Source: Succinivibrio dextrinosolvens
Lineage (GTDB): Bacteria; Pseudomonadota; Gammaproteobacteria; Enterobacterales; Succinivibrionaceae
Assembly: GCF_900116345.1 (NCBI RefSeq)
Contig: NZ_FPAH01000002.1
Coordinates: 1-64,000, forward strand
Direction: 5' to 3'
Length of the DNA: 64,000 nt
A program made the position numbers and the translations under genes. Shown in pieces: positions 56,502-64,000 of this stretch. Below the pieces are notes generated by a model. The model ran no database searches and was not told the origin of the DNA. It saw only the letters and a program-made list of their open reading frames with translations. Every line of letters starts with the position of its first letter. Position 1 is the first letter of the stretch.

Positions 56502-57335
56502 TTACTTTTGAGACATCATTGCCATATAAACATCAAATGCCTGCTTGGTTTCCTTTACATCATGAACTCTTACAATTGCAGCTCCTCTTTCAATGCTTAA
56601 AAGAGCGCCTGCAACAGAGCCTATAATTCTGTGAGCAGGCTCTTTTATTCCACAGGCATTTCCAATCATGGTCTTTCGTGAAAGAGCAGACAGGACAGGG
56701 TAGCCTAAATCAACAAAATCCTGCATGTGTTTTAAAAGGGTGAAATTGTGTTCAGCAGTTTTACCAAAACCAAATCCCAGATCAAAAATGATTTTCTTTC
56801 TGTCGATTCCGTGAGATACAGCTTCTTGCGCTTTATCTAATAGGAATTTTTTAACCTGTTCTACCACGTTGCTGTAGTTAGGATCATTCTGCATATTCTG
56901 AGGTGTTCCCTGCATATGCATTAAGATTACAGGAATATCCAGCTCCTTAGCTGTTTCCATAGCATTCTCACGGCTTAAAGCTCTGATATCATTCCAGATA
57001 TGAGCTCCAGCCTTGCAGGCTTCCTTCATAACTACAGGAGAGGAGGTATCAATTGAGATAATGGCATCTGTTTCTTTGGCGATTCTTTCTACTGCAGGAA
57101 TAACTCTTGAGAGCTCTTCCTCCTCACTTACAGTAGGAGCTCCCGGTCTTGTAGACTCTCCTCCTATATCAATGATGGCTGCGCCTTCCTTTAACATAGT
57201 CTCTGCGTGTTCAAGTGCTTTATCGGAGCTGTTCCACAGTCCGCCATCAGAGAAGGAATCAGGGGTTACATTTAAAATTCCCATGATCTTTGGAGATGAC
57301 AAATCAAGAACCTTATCTTTACATATGATGTTCAT
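56502..57335 (-). CDS. folP: Dihydropteroate synthase FolP
   Basis: It joins p-aminobenzoate to the pterin diphosphate in folate synthesis and is the sulfonamide target. Signatures are MGILNVTPDSFSDGG, DIGGESTRPGA, VILMHMQGTPQNMQ and IIFDLGFGFGK, plus the C-terminal VRVHDVKET. The 277 residues compare with 282 in E. coli. AAGGA lies six bases before the ATG. In many gammaproteobacteria folP lies between ftsH and glmM; here it follows a DnaT-like gene by 34 bp and is probably in its operon. Confidence 0.95.
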   Translation of the reverse strand: MNIICKDKVLDLSSPKIMGILNVTPDSFSDGGLWNSSDKALEHAETMLKEGAAIIDIGGESTRPGAPTVSEEEELSRVIPAVERIAKETDAIISIDTSSPVVMKEACKAGAHIWNDIRALSRENAMETAKELDIPVILMHMQGTPQNMQNDPNYSNVVEQVKKFLLDKAQEAVSHGIDRKKIIFDLGFGFGKTAEHNFTLLKHMQDFVDLGYPVLSALSRKTMIGNACGIKEPAHRIIGSVAGALLSIERGAAIVRVHDVKETKQAFDVYMAMMSQK

Positions 57336-57369
57336 TTGATGTCCTTATTTTTGATGTGTGATGTTGTTT

Positions 57370-58029
57370 CTATTTACCGAACAGATTCTGGAAATCTTCC
57401 ATTGTCTGCTGCTGAAGTTTTTCTATTTCTTCAGGTTTTGGGGTATTAGGTTTTGAAATCTGGCTTTGAGGCATATCCAGAGCATTGTGAGGTTCAGTGT
57501 TGAATTTCATCTCTGTTCTCTGCTGTCTTGCCTTTAAAAGTCTCTGGGCAAAGGCGCGCTCCCATCCGACCTGGTTGCGGCTTTCATTTTTACTGCACCA
57601 GTAATGTCTGAAACCGTTGAGGTCAGTCAGAGTGTAGGTTGAATCCTCAAGACCGCAGAGTATTGCTGTCTTGTGAAATGTTGGACCAGGTTCCCATTTG
57701 GTTGTCATAACAAAAGGAGCCTTAGGCACTTCCTGCTGTTCCTTTACATAAAGAGGAAGTTCAAAGACACAGCCCTGCCAGTTGTCACTAGTACTGAGTT
57801 TTCTTAATAAGCCTGCATTTGCAAGCTCATCTAGACACATTGACGCAATCTGATAATTAGGTACGGTTGGGAAGTACTGACTCTGTGAATACAGATAGTT
57901 GGCTATGGCTGTAAGATCAATGATGCACTGATCCTGAGCGGCAAGATCTCTTAAATAAAAAGCATAGAGAGATTTTGCTATATGGCTTAGCTGTGATGAT
58001 TTTAGATAATTTAACTCTGTTGCGTTCAT
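57370..58029 (-). CDS. DnaT-like primosomal/replication protein
   Basis: The C-terminal part (about residues 110-170) matches the DnaT domain pattern: WEPGPTFHKTAILCG, a linker, then GFRHYWCSKNESRNQVGWERAFAQRLLKARQ, comparable to the E. coli DnaT segment with YW...W...L. The N-terminal ~100 residues look like a winged-helix region (IDLTAIANYLYS, ASMCLDELANAGLLRKL). DnaT helps load DnaB at PriA-PriB sites. Start: the ATG at 58029 has AAAGGAAA eight bases upstream, better than the one at 58065. It has 219 residues and lies upstream of folP on the same strand. Confidence 0.7.
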   Translation of the reverse strand: MNATELNYLKSSQLSHIAKSLYAFYLRDLAAQDQCIIDLTAIANYLYSQSQYFPTVPNYQIASMCLDELANAGLLRKLSTSDNWQGCVFELPLYVKEQQEVPKAPFVMTTKWEPGPTFHKTAILCGLEDSTYTLTDLNGFRHYWCSKNESRNQVGWERAFAQRLLKARQQRTEMKFNTEPHNALDMPQSQISKPNTPKPEEIEKLQQQTMEDFQNLFGK

Positions 58030-58262
58030 GAATCTTTCCTTTGGGGATATTTTAGCAACATTCAAAATGTTTTCTAGACGCTTTAATTATCCTGCTCAAA
58101 AAAAAGACATTAATAGCTCAGTATAAAAATATTAATGGAGAAAAAACAAAGTTAATTCTTTGAAAAATAAAACTAATAAAAATAACTAAAAAATTTTTGA
58201 AATGATTTTTACCTGTTCGTGATATGATTTACCACAAATCGGTTTTTCATTACGGAAATAAA

Positions 58263-60212
58263 ATGGCAGAGCAGTATAAATCAGATTATCTTTCATTAGG
58301 TCAGACCTGTGCTGTACTGGATATTTCCCTGTCTACACTGAAAAACTGGCTTAAAACAGGAAAAATCGTAGATGATTCTGCCGAAGGTTCCCTTAAGTTT
58401 ACAAAAAAGCAGATTGACTCGATTATCAGCAGCAGAAACTCCCTAAAGAGAAGACGTGCGGTTGCAAACTCAAGACAGTCTGTAAGAGCTCAGGAACTAT
58501 ATATTAACTATATTTCCAAAAACTCACCGAACCATATTGCCTTATCAATTCTGGTTGAAGACTTTTCCAGTACGCTAACCTATATCAGAGCTCTTCTGTG
58601 TGAAGCTTTTCTGCAGCTTTTAATCGAGGCTAAAAAGCTTGATACCTATGTAAGCTCTCATTTCTTCAAGGCTTATCTTGAAGGTCGACTTGATATCGGT
58701 AGATATGACTGGCTGATACAGGAGCTTATTGATAAAACTCCAAAGAATTCCTTACTCAAATCCTGCAGAAATCTTCCTGACTTTGAGCTGCATTATGTTC
58801 CATATGAGGATACATTAGGACTTATCTACCTTTCCTTAATGGAGCTTTCATCCCGCCGTCAAGAGGGTAGATACTATACTCCTCAGGATTTAACCGATAC
58901 GGCTTTAGAGACAATTTCCATCAGATCAGGTCGTGTGTTTTTAGATCCATGCTGCGGCTCTGGAAACTTCCTGTTAAGACTTCTCAAAAGAGGAGCTGAT
59001 GTAAATGATCTCTACGGCTGTGATCTGGACTCTCTGTCTGTGTCACTTGCAAGGATCAACTTTGCTCTTGCTGAAGATGATTTGTCTGAGGAGTTTTTAT
59101 GCTCCCATCTGTTAAAAGCTGATACTCTTACCTCTAAGAATCTGCCTAAATGTGATGTTATCATTGGCAATCCTCCTTTTGGCAGCTGCGATGATCCTGC
59201 AGCAATTAAACGTTATGCAAAAACCTTAGAAGAGGCTAAAAAGACCAGACCTTATTTTGCAGATCTCTTTGTTGAAAGATCCCTTAATCTTCTGGATGAA
59301 GGCGGTATTGTTCAGTTCGTTCTGCCTGAGGCGATTCTCAATGTTGCCTCTCACGATCTCATCAGAACCTTTATTTCCATGCATGCCCGAGTCAAGTCGG
59401 TACGTTATCTTGACGAGGTTTTCCACGCGGTACAGTGTCAGAGTGTGGTCCTGACTTTAGAGAAGACCTCATACTCAGGAGCTGTCGGCGAGGTTATTGT
59501 TAATACCAATGACTCAACCTATATTGTCAGACGAGACCGTTCACCTCTGGATTTTAATTTCAGAATCACCGATCAGGAAGCAAAGGTTCTCTCCAAGATG
59601 GACGATTTTGAACACTGTGTTAAGCTTAGAGGCCATGCTCAGTTTGCCCTTGGTATTGTTACTGGGTCCAACAGCGGTATGGTTCATAATACACAGAGGA
59701 GCGGGGATGAACCGGTTCTCAGAGGTGTAGATATCGAACCTTTTAAAATCGGAACCCCAAAGAGTTTTGTTAATCTTGAACAGAGCTCCTTTCAGCAGAT
59801 GGCTCCTATTGAGTATTACCGCAGTCCGGTTAAAATCGTTTATCGTTTTATTGCCAAATATCCGATTGTGGCGCTGGATAAAAAGGGCAGACTTACCTTA
59901 AACAGCTGTAATTTTCTGATCCCACGCTTTGATAATCTTTCACCCGTTTATCTGTGTGCGGTTTTAAACTCAAGTGCGGTACGCTTTTATTTTGAGAGAA
60001 AATTTCACACTATCAAGATTCTGCGTTCCCTTTTAGAGGAAGTGCCTATTCCGATTGCAAGTGCAGATGATCAGCTGCAGATTGAATTCATGGTTAATGA
60101 TCTCAAGGATGCATCAGCCTCTGAAGCTGAGAAAATCAAACATCAGATCGACAGAAAAATCGCTGAAATCTATGGTCTTGGCAAGCGTGCCTTAAAGTTG
60201 ATTTCAGCTTAA
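58263..60212 (+). CDS. Solitary N6-adenine DNA methyltransferase with N-terminal helix-turn-helix
   Basis: The methyltransferase core has the AdoMet motif FLDPCCGSGNFLLRLL and the catalytic motif DVIIGNPPFGS (NPPF, adenine-N6). These are preceded by the type I/II-like RRQEGRYYTPQDLTD. The C-terminal third (from about residue 430) resembles a TaqI-type target-recognition domain (LRGVDIEPFKI, YRFIAKYPIVALDKKGRL, LNSSAVRFYFERKF). The N-terminus has a MerR/excisionase-like helix-turn-helix (YLSLGQTCAVLDISLSTLKN). The ATG at 58263, with GGAA seven bases upstream, is preferred to 58224; it then has 649 residues. No restriction or specificity gene is adjacent. Confidence 0.88.
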   Translation: MAEQYKSDYLSLGQTCAVLDISLSTLKNWLKTGKIVDDSAEGSLKFTKKQIDSIISSRNSLKRRRAVANSRQSVRAQELYINYISKNSPNHIALSILVEDFSSTLTYIRALLCEAFLQLLIEAKKLDTYVSSHFFKAYLEGRLDIGRYDWLIQELIDKTPKNSLLKSCRNLPDFELHYVPYEDTLGLIYLSLMELSSRRQEGRYYTPQDLTDTALETISIRSGRVFLDPCCGSGNFLLRLLKRGADVNDLYGCDLDSLSVSLARINFALAEDDLSEEFLCSHLLKADTLTSKNLPKCDVIIGNPPFGSCDDPAAIKRYAKTLEEAKKTRPYFADLFVERSLNLLDEGGIVQFVLPEAILNVASHDLIRTFISMHARVKSVRYLDEVFHAVQCQSVVLTLEKTSYSGAVGEVIVNTNDSTYIVRRDRSPLDFNFRITDQEAKVLSKMDDFEHCVKLRGHAQFALGIVTGSNSGMVHNTQRSGDEPVLRGVDIEPFKIGTPKSFVNLEQSSFQQMAPIEYYRSPVKIVYRFIAKYPIVALDKKGRLTLNSCNFLIPRFDNLSPVYLCAVLNSSAVRFYFERKFHTIKILRSLLEEVPIPIASADDQLQIEFMVNDLKDASASEAEKIKHQIDRKIAEIYGLGKRALKLISA

Positions 60213-60291
60213 ATTATTTAATCTTGCAAATTGCAAATCACTTCACTTTCCATTAAAATTTTCTGAGTTTTTTTTAATCGGAGAATAAACA

Positions 60292-60612
60292 ATGTTTAAC
60301 ATGGGCAATATGATGAAGCAGGCTCAGATGATGCAGGAGCGTCTTCAGAAGGCACAGGATGAGATTGCAAGAATGGAAGTAACCGGCGAGTCAGGTGCAG
60401 GTATGGTTAAAATCACCATTACCGGTAACCACGAAGTTCGTCGTGTTGAGATTGATGACTCTATTTTCGGTGATGACAAGGAAATCTGTGAGGATTTACT
60501 TGCTGCAGCTTACAATGATGCTCACCGTCGTATTGAAGAGCAGTCAAAGGAAAAGTTATCAGCTGTAACCGGCGGTATGCAGTTACCTCCAGGCATGAAG
60601 CTTCCTTTCTAA
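60292..60612 (+). CDS. ybaB: Nucleoid-associated protein YbaB/EbfC
   Basis: This small DNA-binding protein of 106 residues (E. coli 109) starts [24 protein letters not shown] and carries the family core [26 protein letters not shown]. It forms dimers that bind nucleoid DNA. GGAG precedes the ATG by nine bases. recR follows one base after the stop. The usual upstream partner dnaX is replaced by the methyltransferase gene. Confidence 0.96.
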   Translation: MFNMGNMMKQAQMMQERLQKAQDEIARMEVTGESGAGMVKITITGNHEVRRVEIDDSIFGDDKEICEDLLAAAYNDAHRRIEEQSKEKLSAVTGGMQLPPGMKLPF

Positions 60613-60613
60613 T

Positions 60614-61219
60614 ATGTCCTCAAGTTCTCTGCTCGATTCAATGGTTGAGGCTCTGCAGGTTATGCCTGGAATAGGCCCTGTCAGTGCAACCCGTATTGCG
60701 TACTATCTTTTAGATAGAAAACGCAGTGAGGGCCTTAATATGGCCAAAGTAATAGAGCAGGGATTAAACAACATTTCTATCTGTCCTCGCTGCAGAAACT
60801 ATACTGACGATAAAGATCAGGAATGCGAACTGTGTTCATCTCCTAAGCGCAGAAATTCCGGCAGTATCTGTATTGTTGAATCTCCATCGGATGTGATGGC
60901 GATTGAATCCTCTTCATCCTACAGCGGCAATTATTTTGTCCTGCATGGTCATTTAAGTCCTATTGACGGCATCGGTCCTGAAGAACTTGGTTTTGATGTT
61001 TTAACCCGCAGATTAAAGGAAGAGAATATCACTGAGGTGATTCTTGCCCTAGGGCAGACTGCCGAAGGTGAAGTTACAGCCTCCTATATTGCAGCCATTG
61101 CCAAAAAGCTTAATATCAGCGTTTCCAAAATAGCCACAGGTGTACCTGTCGGAGGCGAGCTGACCTCTGTTGACGGTAATACACTGGCCCTTTCTTTTAA
61201 TTTCAGACGAAAAATTTAA
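60614..61219 (+). CDS. recR: Recombination mediator RecR
   Basis: RecR works with RecF and RecO to load RecA at gaps. The 201 residues match E. coli's length. Visible are the N-terminal helix-hairpin-helix (LQVMPGIGPVSATRIAYYLL) and the zinc finger (Cys57, Cys60, Cys71, Cys74). The Toprim domain has ICIVESPSDVMAIE, and the C-terminus holds IATGVPVGGELTSVDGNTL. Confidence 0.97.
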   Translation: MSSSSLLDSMVEALQVMPGIGPVSATRIAYYLLDRKRSEGLNMAKVIEQGLNNISICPRCRNYTDDKDQECELCSSPKRRNSGSICIVESPSDVMAIESSSSYSGNYFVLHGHLSPIDGIGPEELGFDVLTRRLKEENITEVILALGQTAEGEVTASYIAAIAKKLNISVSKIATGVPVGGELTSVDGNTLALSFNFRRKI

Positions 61220-61227
61220 AAAATTTT

Positions 61228-61255
61228 CTTGAAATAATCAAAATCATCCCCATTT
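61228..61255 (+). promoter_or_regulatory. Sigma-32 heat-shock promoter of htpG
   Basis: CTTGAAA (61228-61234), 13 bases, then CCCCATTT (61248-61255) matches the sigma-32 consensus at every defined position. Transcription would start near 61262, giving a leader of about 50 bases that contains a short AGTGTA/TACACT hairpin. Confidence 0.85.
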
Positions 61256-61311
61256 GTATTTCTAGATGACAGTGTACATACACTTTTAAACAAATGGAGA
61301 ATTTATAAAAA

Positions 61312-63213
61312 ATGACAGCTACTGTTCATGGCTTTCAAACTCAGGTAACCAAGTTACTGGATTTACTTGCAAATTCACTATATTCAAACAAGGAAGTTTT
61401 TCTTCGTGAGTTAATTTCAAACGCATCTGACGCTATTGATAAACTTCACTTCATGTCTTTAACCAATCAGGATTTAATCAAGGATGATCCAAACTTCAAG
61501 ATTCAGATCCGTCCTGATAAGGATGCAAAGACCCTGACCATCACTGATAACGGTATCGGTATGACACTAGATGAGGCTAACAGCCACTTAGGTACTATTG
61601 CTGAGTCAGGCACTGAAGCTTTCATGAAGAATCTGACTGGTGATGCCAAGAGAGATTCTCAGTTAATCGGTCAGTTCGGTGTTGGTTTCTATTCTTCATT
61701 TATCGTTGCCAAGAAAGTTACTGTTATTACCCGCTCTGTTAACGCATCTGAGGATGAGGGCGTTAAGTGGGAGTCAGAGGGTAACGGTACCTTCACTTCA
61801 GAGAATATCAAGGTTCCATTCCGTGGTACTCAGATTATCCTGTCACTAAAGGATGATGAGACTGAATTTACTGATACCTGGAAGCTGCGTGAGTGTATCA
61901 CCAAGTATTCAGACCATATTTCTACTCCTGTAGAGTTATATGAAGAGAAATATGAGCAGCCTAAGGAAGGCGAAGAGAAGAAAGAGCCTGAGAAGAAGTT
62001 CGAGTACACTCAGATCAACAATGCACAGGCTTTATGGACCCGTACTCCAAAGGATGTTAAGGATGAGGAGTACAACGAGTTCTACAAGCATTTAAGCCAT
62101 GATTATCAGGATCCTCTGACCTGGGCTCACAACAAGGTTGAAGGTGATCTTGAGTATACATCTTTACTGTATGTTCCAAAGATGGCTCCATGGGATCTGT
62201 ACAACCGTCAGAACGAGCATGGTCTGAAGCTGTATGTTCAGCGTGTGTTCATCATGGATAAGGCTGAGGCTTTCCTTCCAAACTATCTGCGTTTTGTTAA
62301 GGGCCTGGTTGATACCAATGCTCTGCCATTAAATGTTTCTCGTGAGCTGCTGCAGGAAACTGCTGTAACCCGCAAACTGAAGAAGGCTTTAACCAAGCGT
62401 GTTCTTGGCATGCTTGAGAAGATGTCAAAGGATACTGCTAAGTATACCGAGTTCTACAAGCAGTTCGGTAATGTACTGAAGGAAGGTCCTGTTGAGGATT
62501 ATGACAACAAGGATGCAATCCTCAAACTGTTACGTTTCGCTTCAACCAATAATGACAGCGCTGAGTGCTCAGTAAGCTTTGAAGACTATATCTCACGTAT
62601 GAAGGAAGGTCAGGATAAGATTTACTACATCACTGCAGAGAGCTATGAGGCCGCTAAGAATTCTCCATACCTAGAGCAGCTCAAGACCAAGGGTATTGAA
62701 GTGCTTCTGATGTGGGAGCGTGTAGACGAGTGGCTGATGGGCAATATCAGCGAGTTCAGCGGCAAGGAGTTCATAAGTGCAAATTCTCAGGACTTAAAGC
62801 TTGGCAATCTTGCTGATGAGGAAGAGAAGAAGAAGCAGGAGAATGCTGCAACTGAGAACAAGGATCTGATTGAGCGCTTCAAGAAGGCATTAGGTGAGAA
62901 GGTTAAGGATGTTGTTGTTTCAACCCGTCTGATTGATTCTCCTTCATGTGTTATCTCTGATTCCAACAGAATGATGACCATGCAGATGCGTCGTCTTCTA
63001 GAGGCCAGCGGTCAGACTCTTCCTGATGAGAAGTACACTCTTGAGCTGAACCCAGAGCACAAGCTGGTTCAGAAGGCTTATGCAGAAATGGAAGAAAACC
63101 GTTTCAACCAGTGGGCTGATCTGATTTTCGAGCAGGCTCTGCTTGCTGATCAGGGCGCTTTGAAGGATCCAAGCACCTTTGTAAAATCAATGAACGCCTT
63201 ACTTCTAGGTTAA
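61312..63213 (+). CDS. htpG: Chaperone HtpG (bacterial Hsp90)
   Basis: This is the ATP-dependent Hsp90 chaperone. The ATP-binding fold shows SLYSNKEVFLRELISNASDAIDK, the magnesium-site DNGIGM, the lid GTIAESGT and IGQFGVGFYSSF. Middle and C-terminal dimer domains follow (LYVQRVFIMD, LPLNVSRELLQE). It has 633 residues (E. coli 624). A charged linker (KEGEEKKEPEKK) joins the N and middle domains. The heat-shock promoter upstream fits its usual control. Confidence 0.97.
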   Translation: MTATVHGFQTQVTKLLDLLANSLYSNKEVFLRELISNASDAIDKLHFMSLTNQDLIKDDPNFKIQIRPDKDAKTLTITDNGIGMTLDEANSHLGTIAESGTEAFMKNLTGDAKRDSQLIGQFGVGFYSSFIVAKKVTVITRSVNASEDEGVKWESEGNGTFTSENIKVPFRGTQIILSLKDDETEFTDTWKLRECITKYSDHISTPVELYEEKYEQPKEGEEKKEPEKKFEYTQINNAQALWTRTPKDVKDEEYNEFYKHLSHDYQDPLTWAHNKVEGDLEYTSLLYVPKMAPWDLYNRQNEHGLKLYVQRVFIMDKAEAFLPNYLRFVKGLVDTNALPLNVSRELLQETAVTRKLKKALTKRVLGMLEKMSKDTAKYTEFYKQFGNVLKEGPVEDYDNKDAILKLLRFASTNNDSAECSVSFEDYISRMKEGQDKIYYITAESYEAAKNSPYLEQLKTKGIEVLLMWERVDEWLMGNISEFSGKEFISANSQDLKLGNLADEEEKKKQENAATENKDLIERFKKALGEKVKDVVVSTRLIDSPSCVISDSNRMMTMQMRRLLEASGQTLPDEKYTLELNPEHKLVQKAYAEMEENRFNQWADLIFEQALLADQGALKDPSTFVKSMNALLLG

Positions 63214-63221
63214 TTTAGTGC

Positions 63222-63248
63222 AAAAGCTCCGCTGGTCGGAGCTTTTTT
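63222..63248 (+). terminator. Rho-independent terminator of htpG
   Basis: A 10-bp perfect stem (63222-63231 with 63237-63246) with a 5-base loop and T run starts nine bases after the htpG stop. Confidence 0.9.
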
Positions 63249-63254
63249 GTCGCT

Positions 63255-63271
63255 GCTGTAATGATTACAGC
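63255..63271. promoter_or_regulatory. 17-bp palindromic operator candidate before adk
   Basis: GCTGTAATGATTACAGC is a perfect inverted repeat with 8-bp arms and a central G. It overlaps the expected -35 position of the adk promoter, a classic place for a repressor. No known regulator is assigned. Confidence 0.4.
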
Positions 63272-63278
63272 CTACACA

Positions 63279-63287
63279 TGCTATAAT
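63279..63287 (+). promoter_or_regulatory. Extended -10 promoter of adk
   Basis: TGCTATAAT contains a perfect TATAAT with an upstream TGn. It lies about 40 bp before the adk start. Confidence 0.6.
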
Positions 63288-63314
63288 TAGACACATTTTT
63301 TATTTTATTATTGA

Positions 63315-63974
<660 letters not shown>

Positions 63975-64000
63975 TTTATGAGAAAGAGCATTTTAACTAG

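Noticed and set aside
63978-64000. ATG at the right edge that could begin the next gene
   Set aside because: Only seven codons are visible and no Shine-Dalgarno precedes it.

Overview
This is a chromosomal stretch of a low-GC (roughly 40%) gammaproteobacterium. The order tig-clpP-clpX-(insert)-lon-(small ORF)-ppiD, the ybaB-recR-htpG-adk block, a recC-recB-recD operon, uspE next to ttcA and a hisGDCBHAFI operon with a bifunctional hisB are all gammaproteobacterial. The AT-rich codon use and the AspT/YidE-type transporter, NhaB, Rpn-like and AAA-ATPase/PD-(D/E)XK proteins fit a gut anaerobe such as Succinivibrionaceae. The lineage is an inference; no rRNA or other phylogenetic marker was compared. 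I found no tRNA, rRNA, CRISPR array or complete insertion sequence.

Layout. 0.2-4 kb: MYG1-family hydrolase (-), dusC and a small exported protein (+), TerC-family membrane protein (-). 4-11 kb: complete-looking his operon on the minus strand, except that HisI lacks the HisE half. 11-17.3 kb: solute-binding protein, DsbB, NhaB, an unknown membrane protein and an AspT/YidE-type transporter whose leader holds four tandem hairpins. 17.6-22 kb: a 1073-residue protein ending in a TerB-C-like domain, and a GH84-type glycosidase without a signal peptide. 22-33 kb: protein quality control (tig, clpP, clpX, lon, ppiD), with an Rpn-like nuclease plus a decayed partial copy inserted between clpX and lon, and an acidic ORF where hupB usually lies. 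33-40.6 kb: small exported or unknown proteins, ZupT, YigZ, a DotH/IcmK-like protein with a lytic transglycosylase and a UvrD-like helicase, then uspE and ttcA. 41-54.6 kb: HNH endonuclease, recC-recB-recD, and an AAA-ATPase/PD-(D/E)XK protein. 54.8-64 kb: unknown proteins, a DnaT-like/folP pair (-), a solitary adenine methyltransferase, then ybaB-recR-htpG-adk.

How the genes work together. The his genes are tightly packed or overlapping and end in a strong terminator. The folding and proteolysis genes share a locus: tig has a good sigma-70 promoter plus a terminator-like leader hairpin, and htpG has a near-perfect sigma-32 promoter. RecBCD and RecR/YbaB cover double-strand-break and gap repair. 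The HNH nuclease, the adenine methyltransferase and the Rpn-like and AAA/PD-(D/E)XK proteins are accessory genes lodged beside the repair loci. The least explained parts are the four-hairpin leader, the TerB-C-like/GH84 pair and the DotH-like/transglycosylase/helicase cluster.
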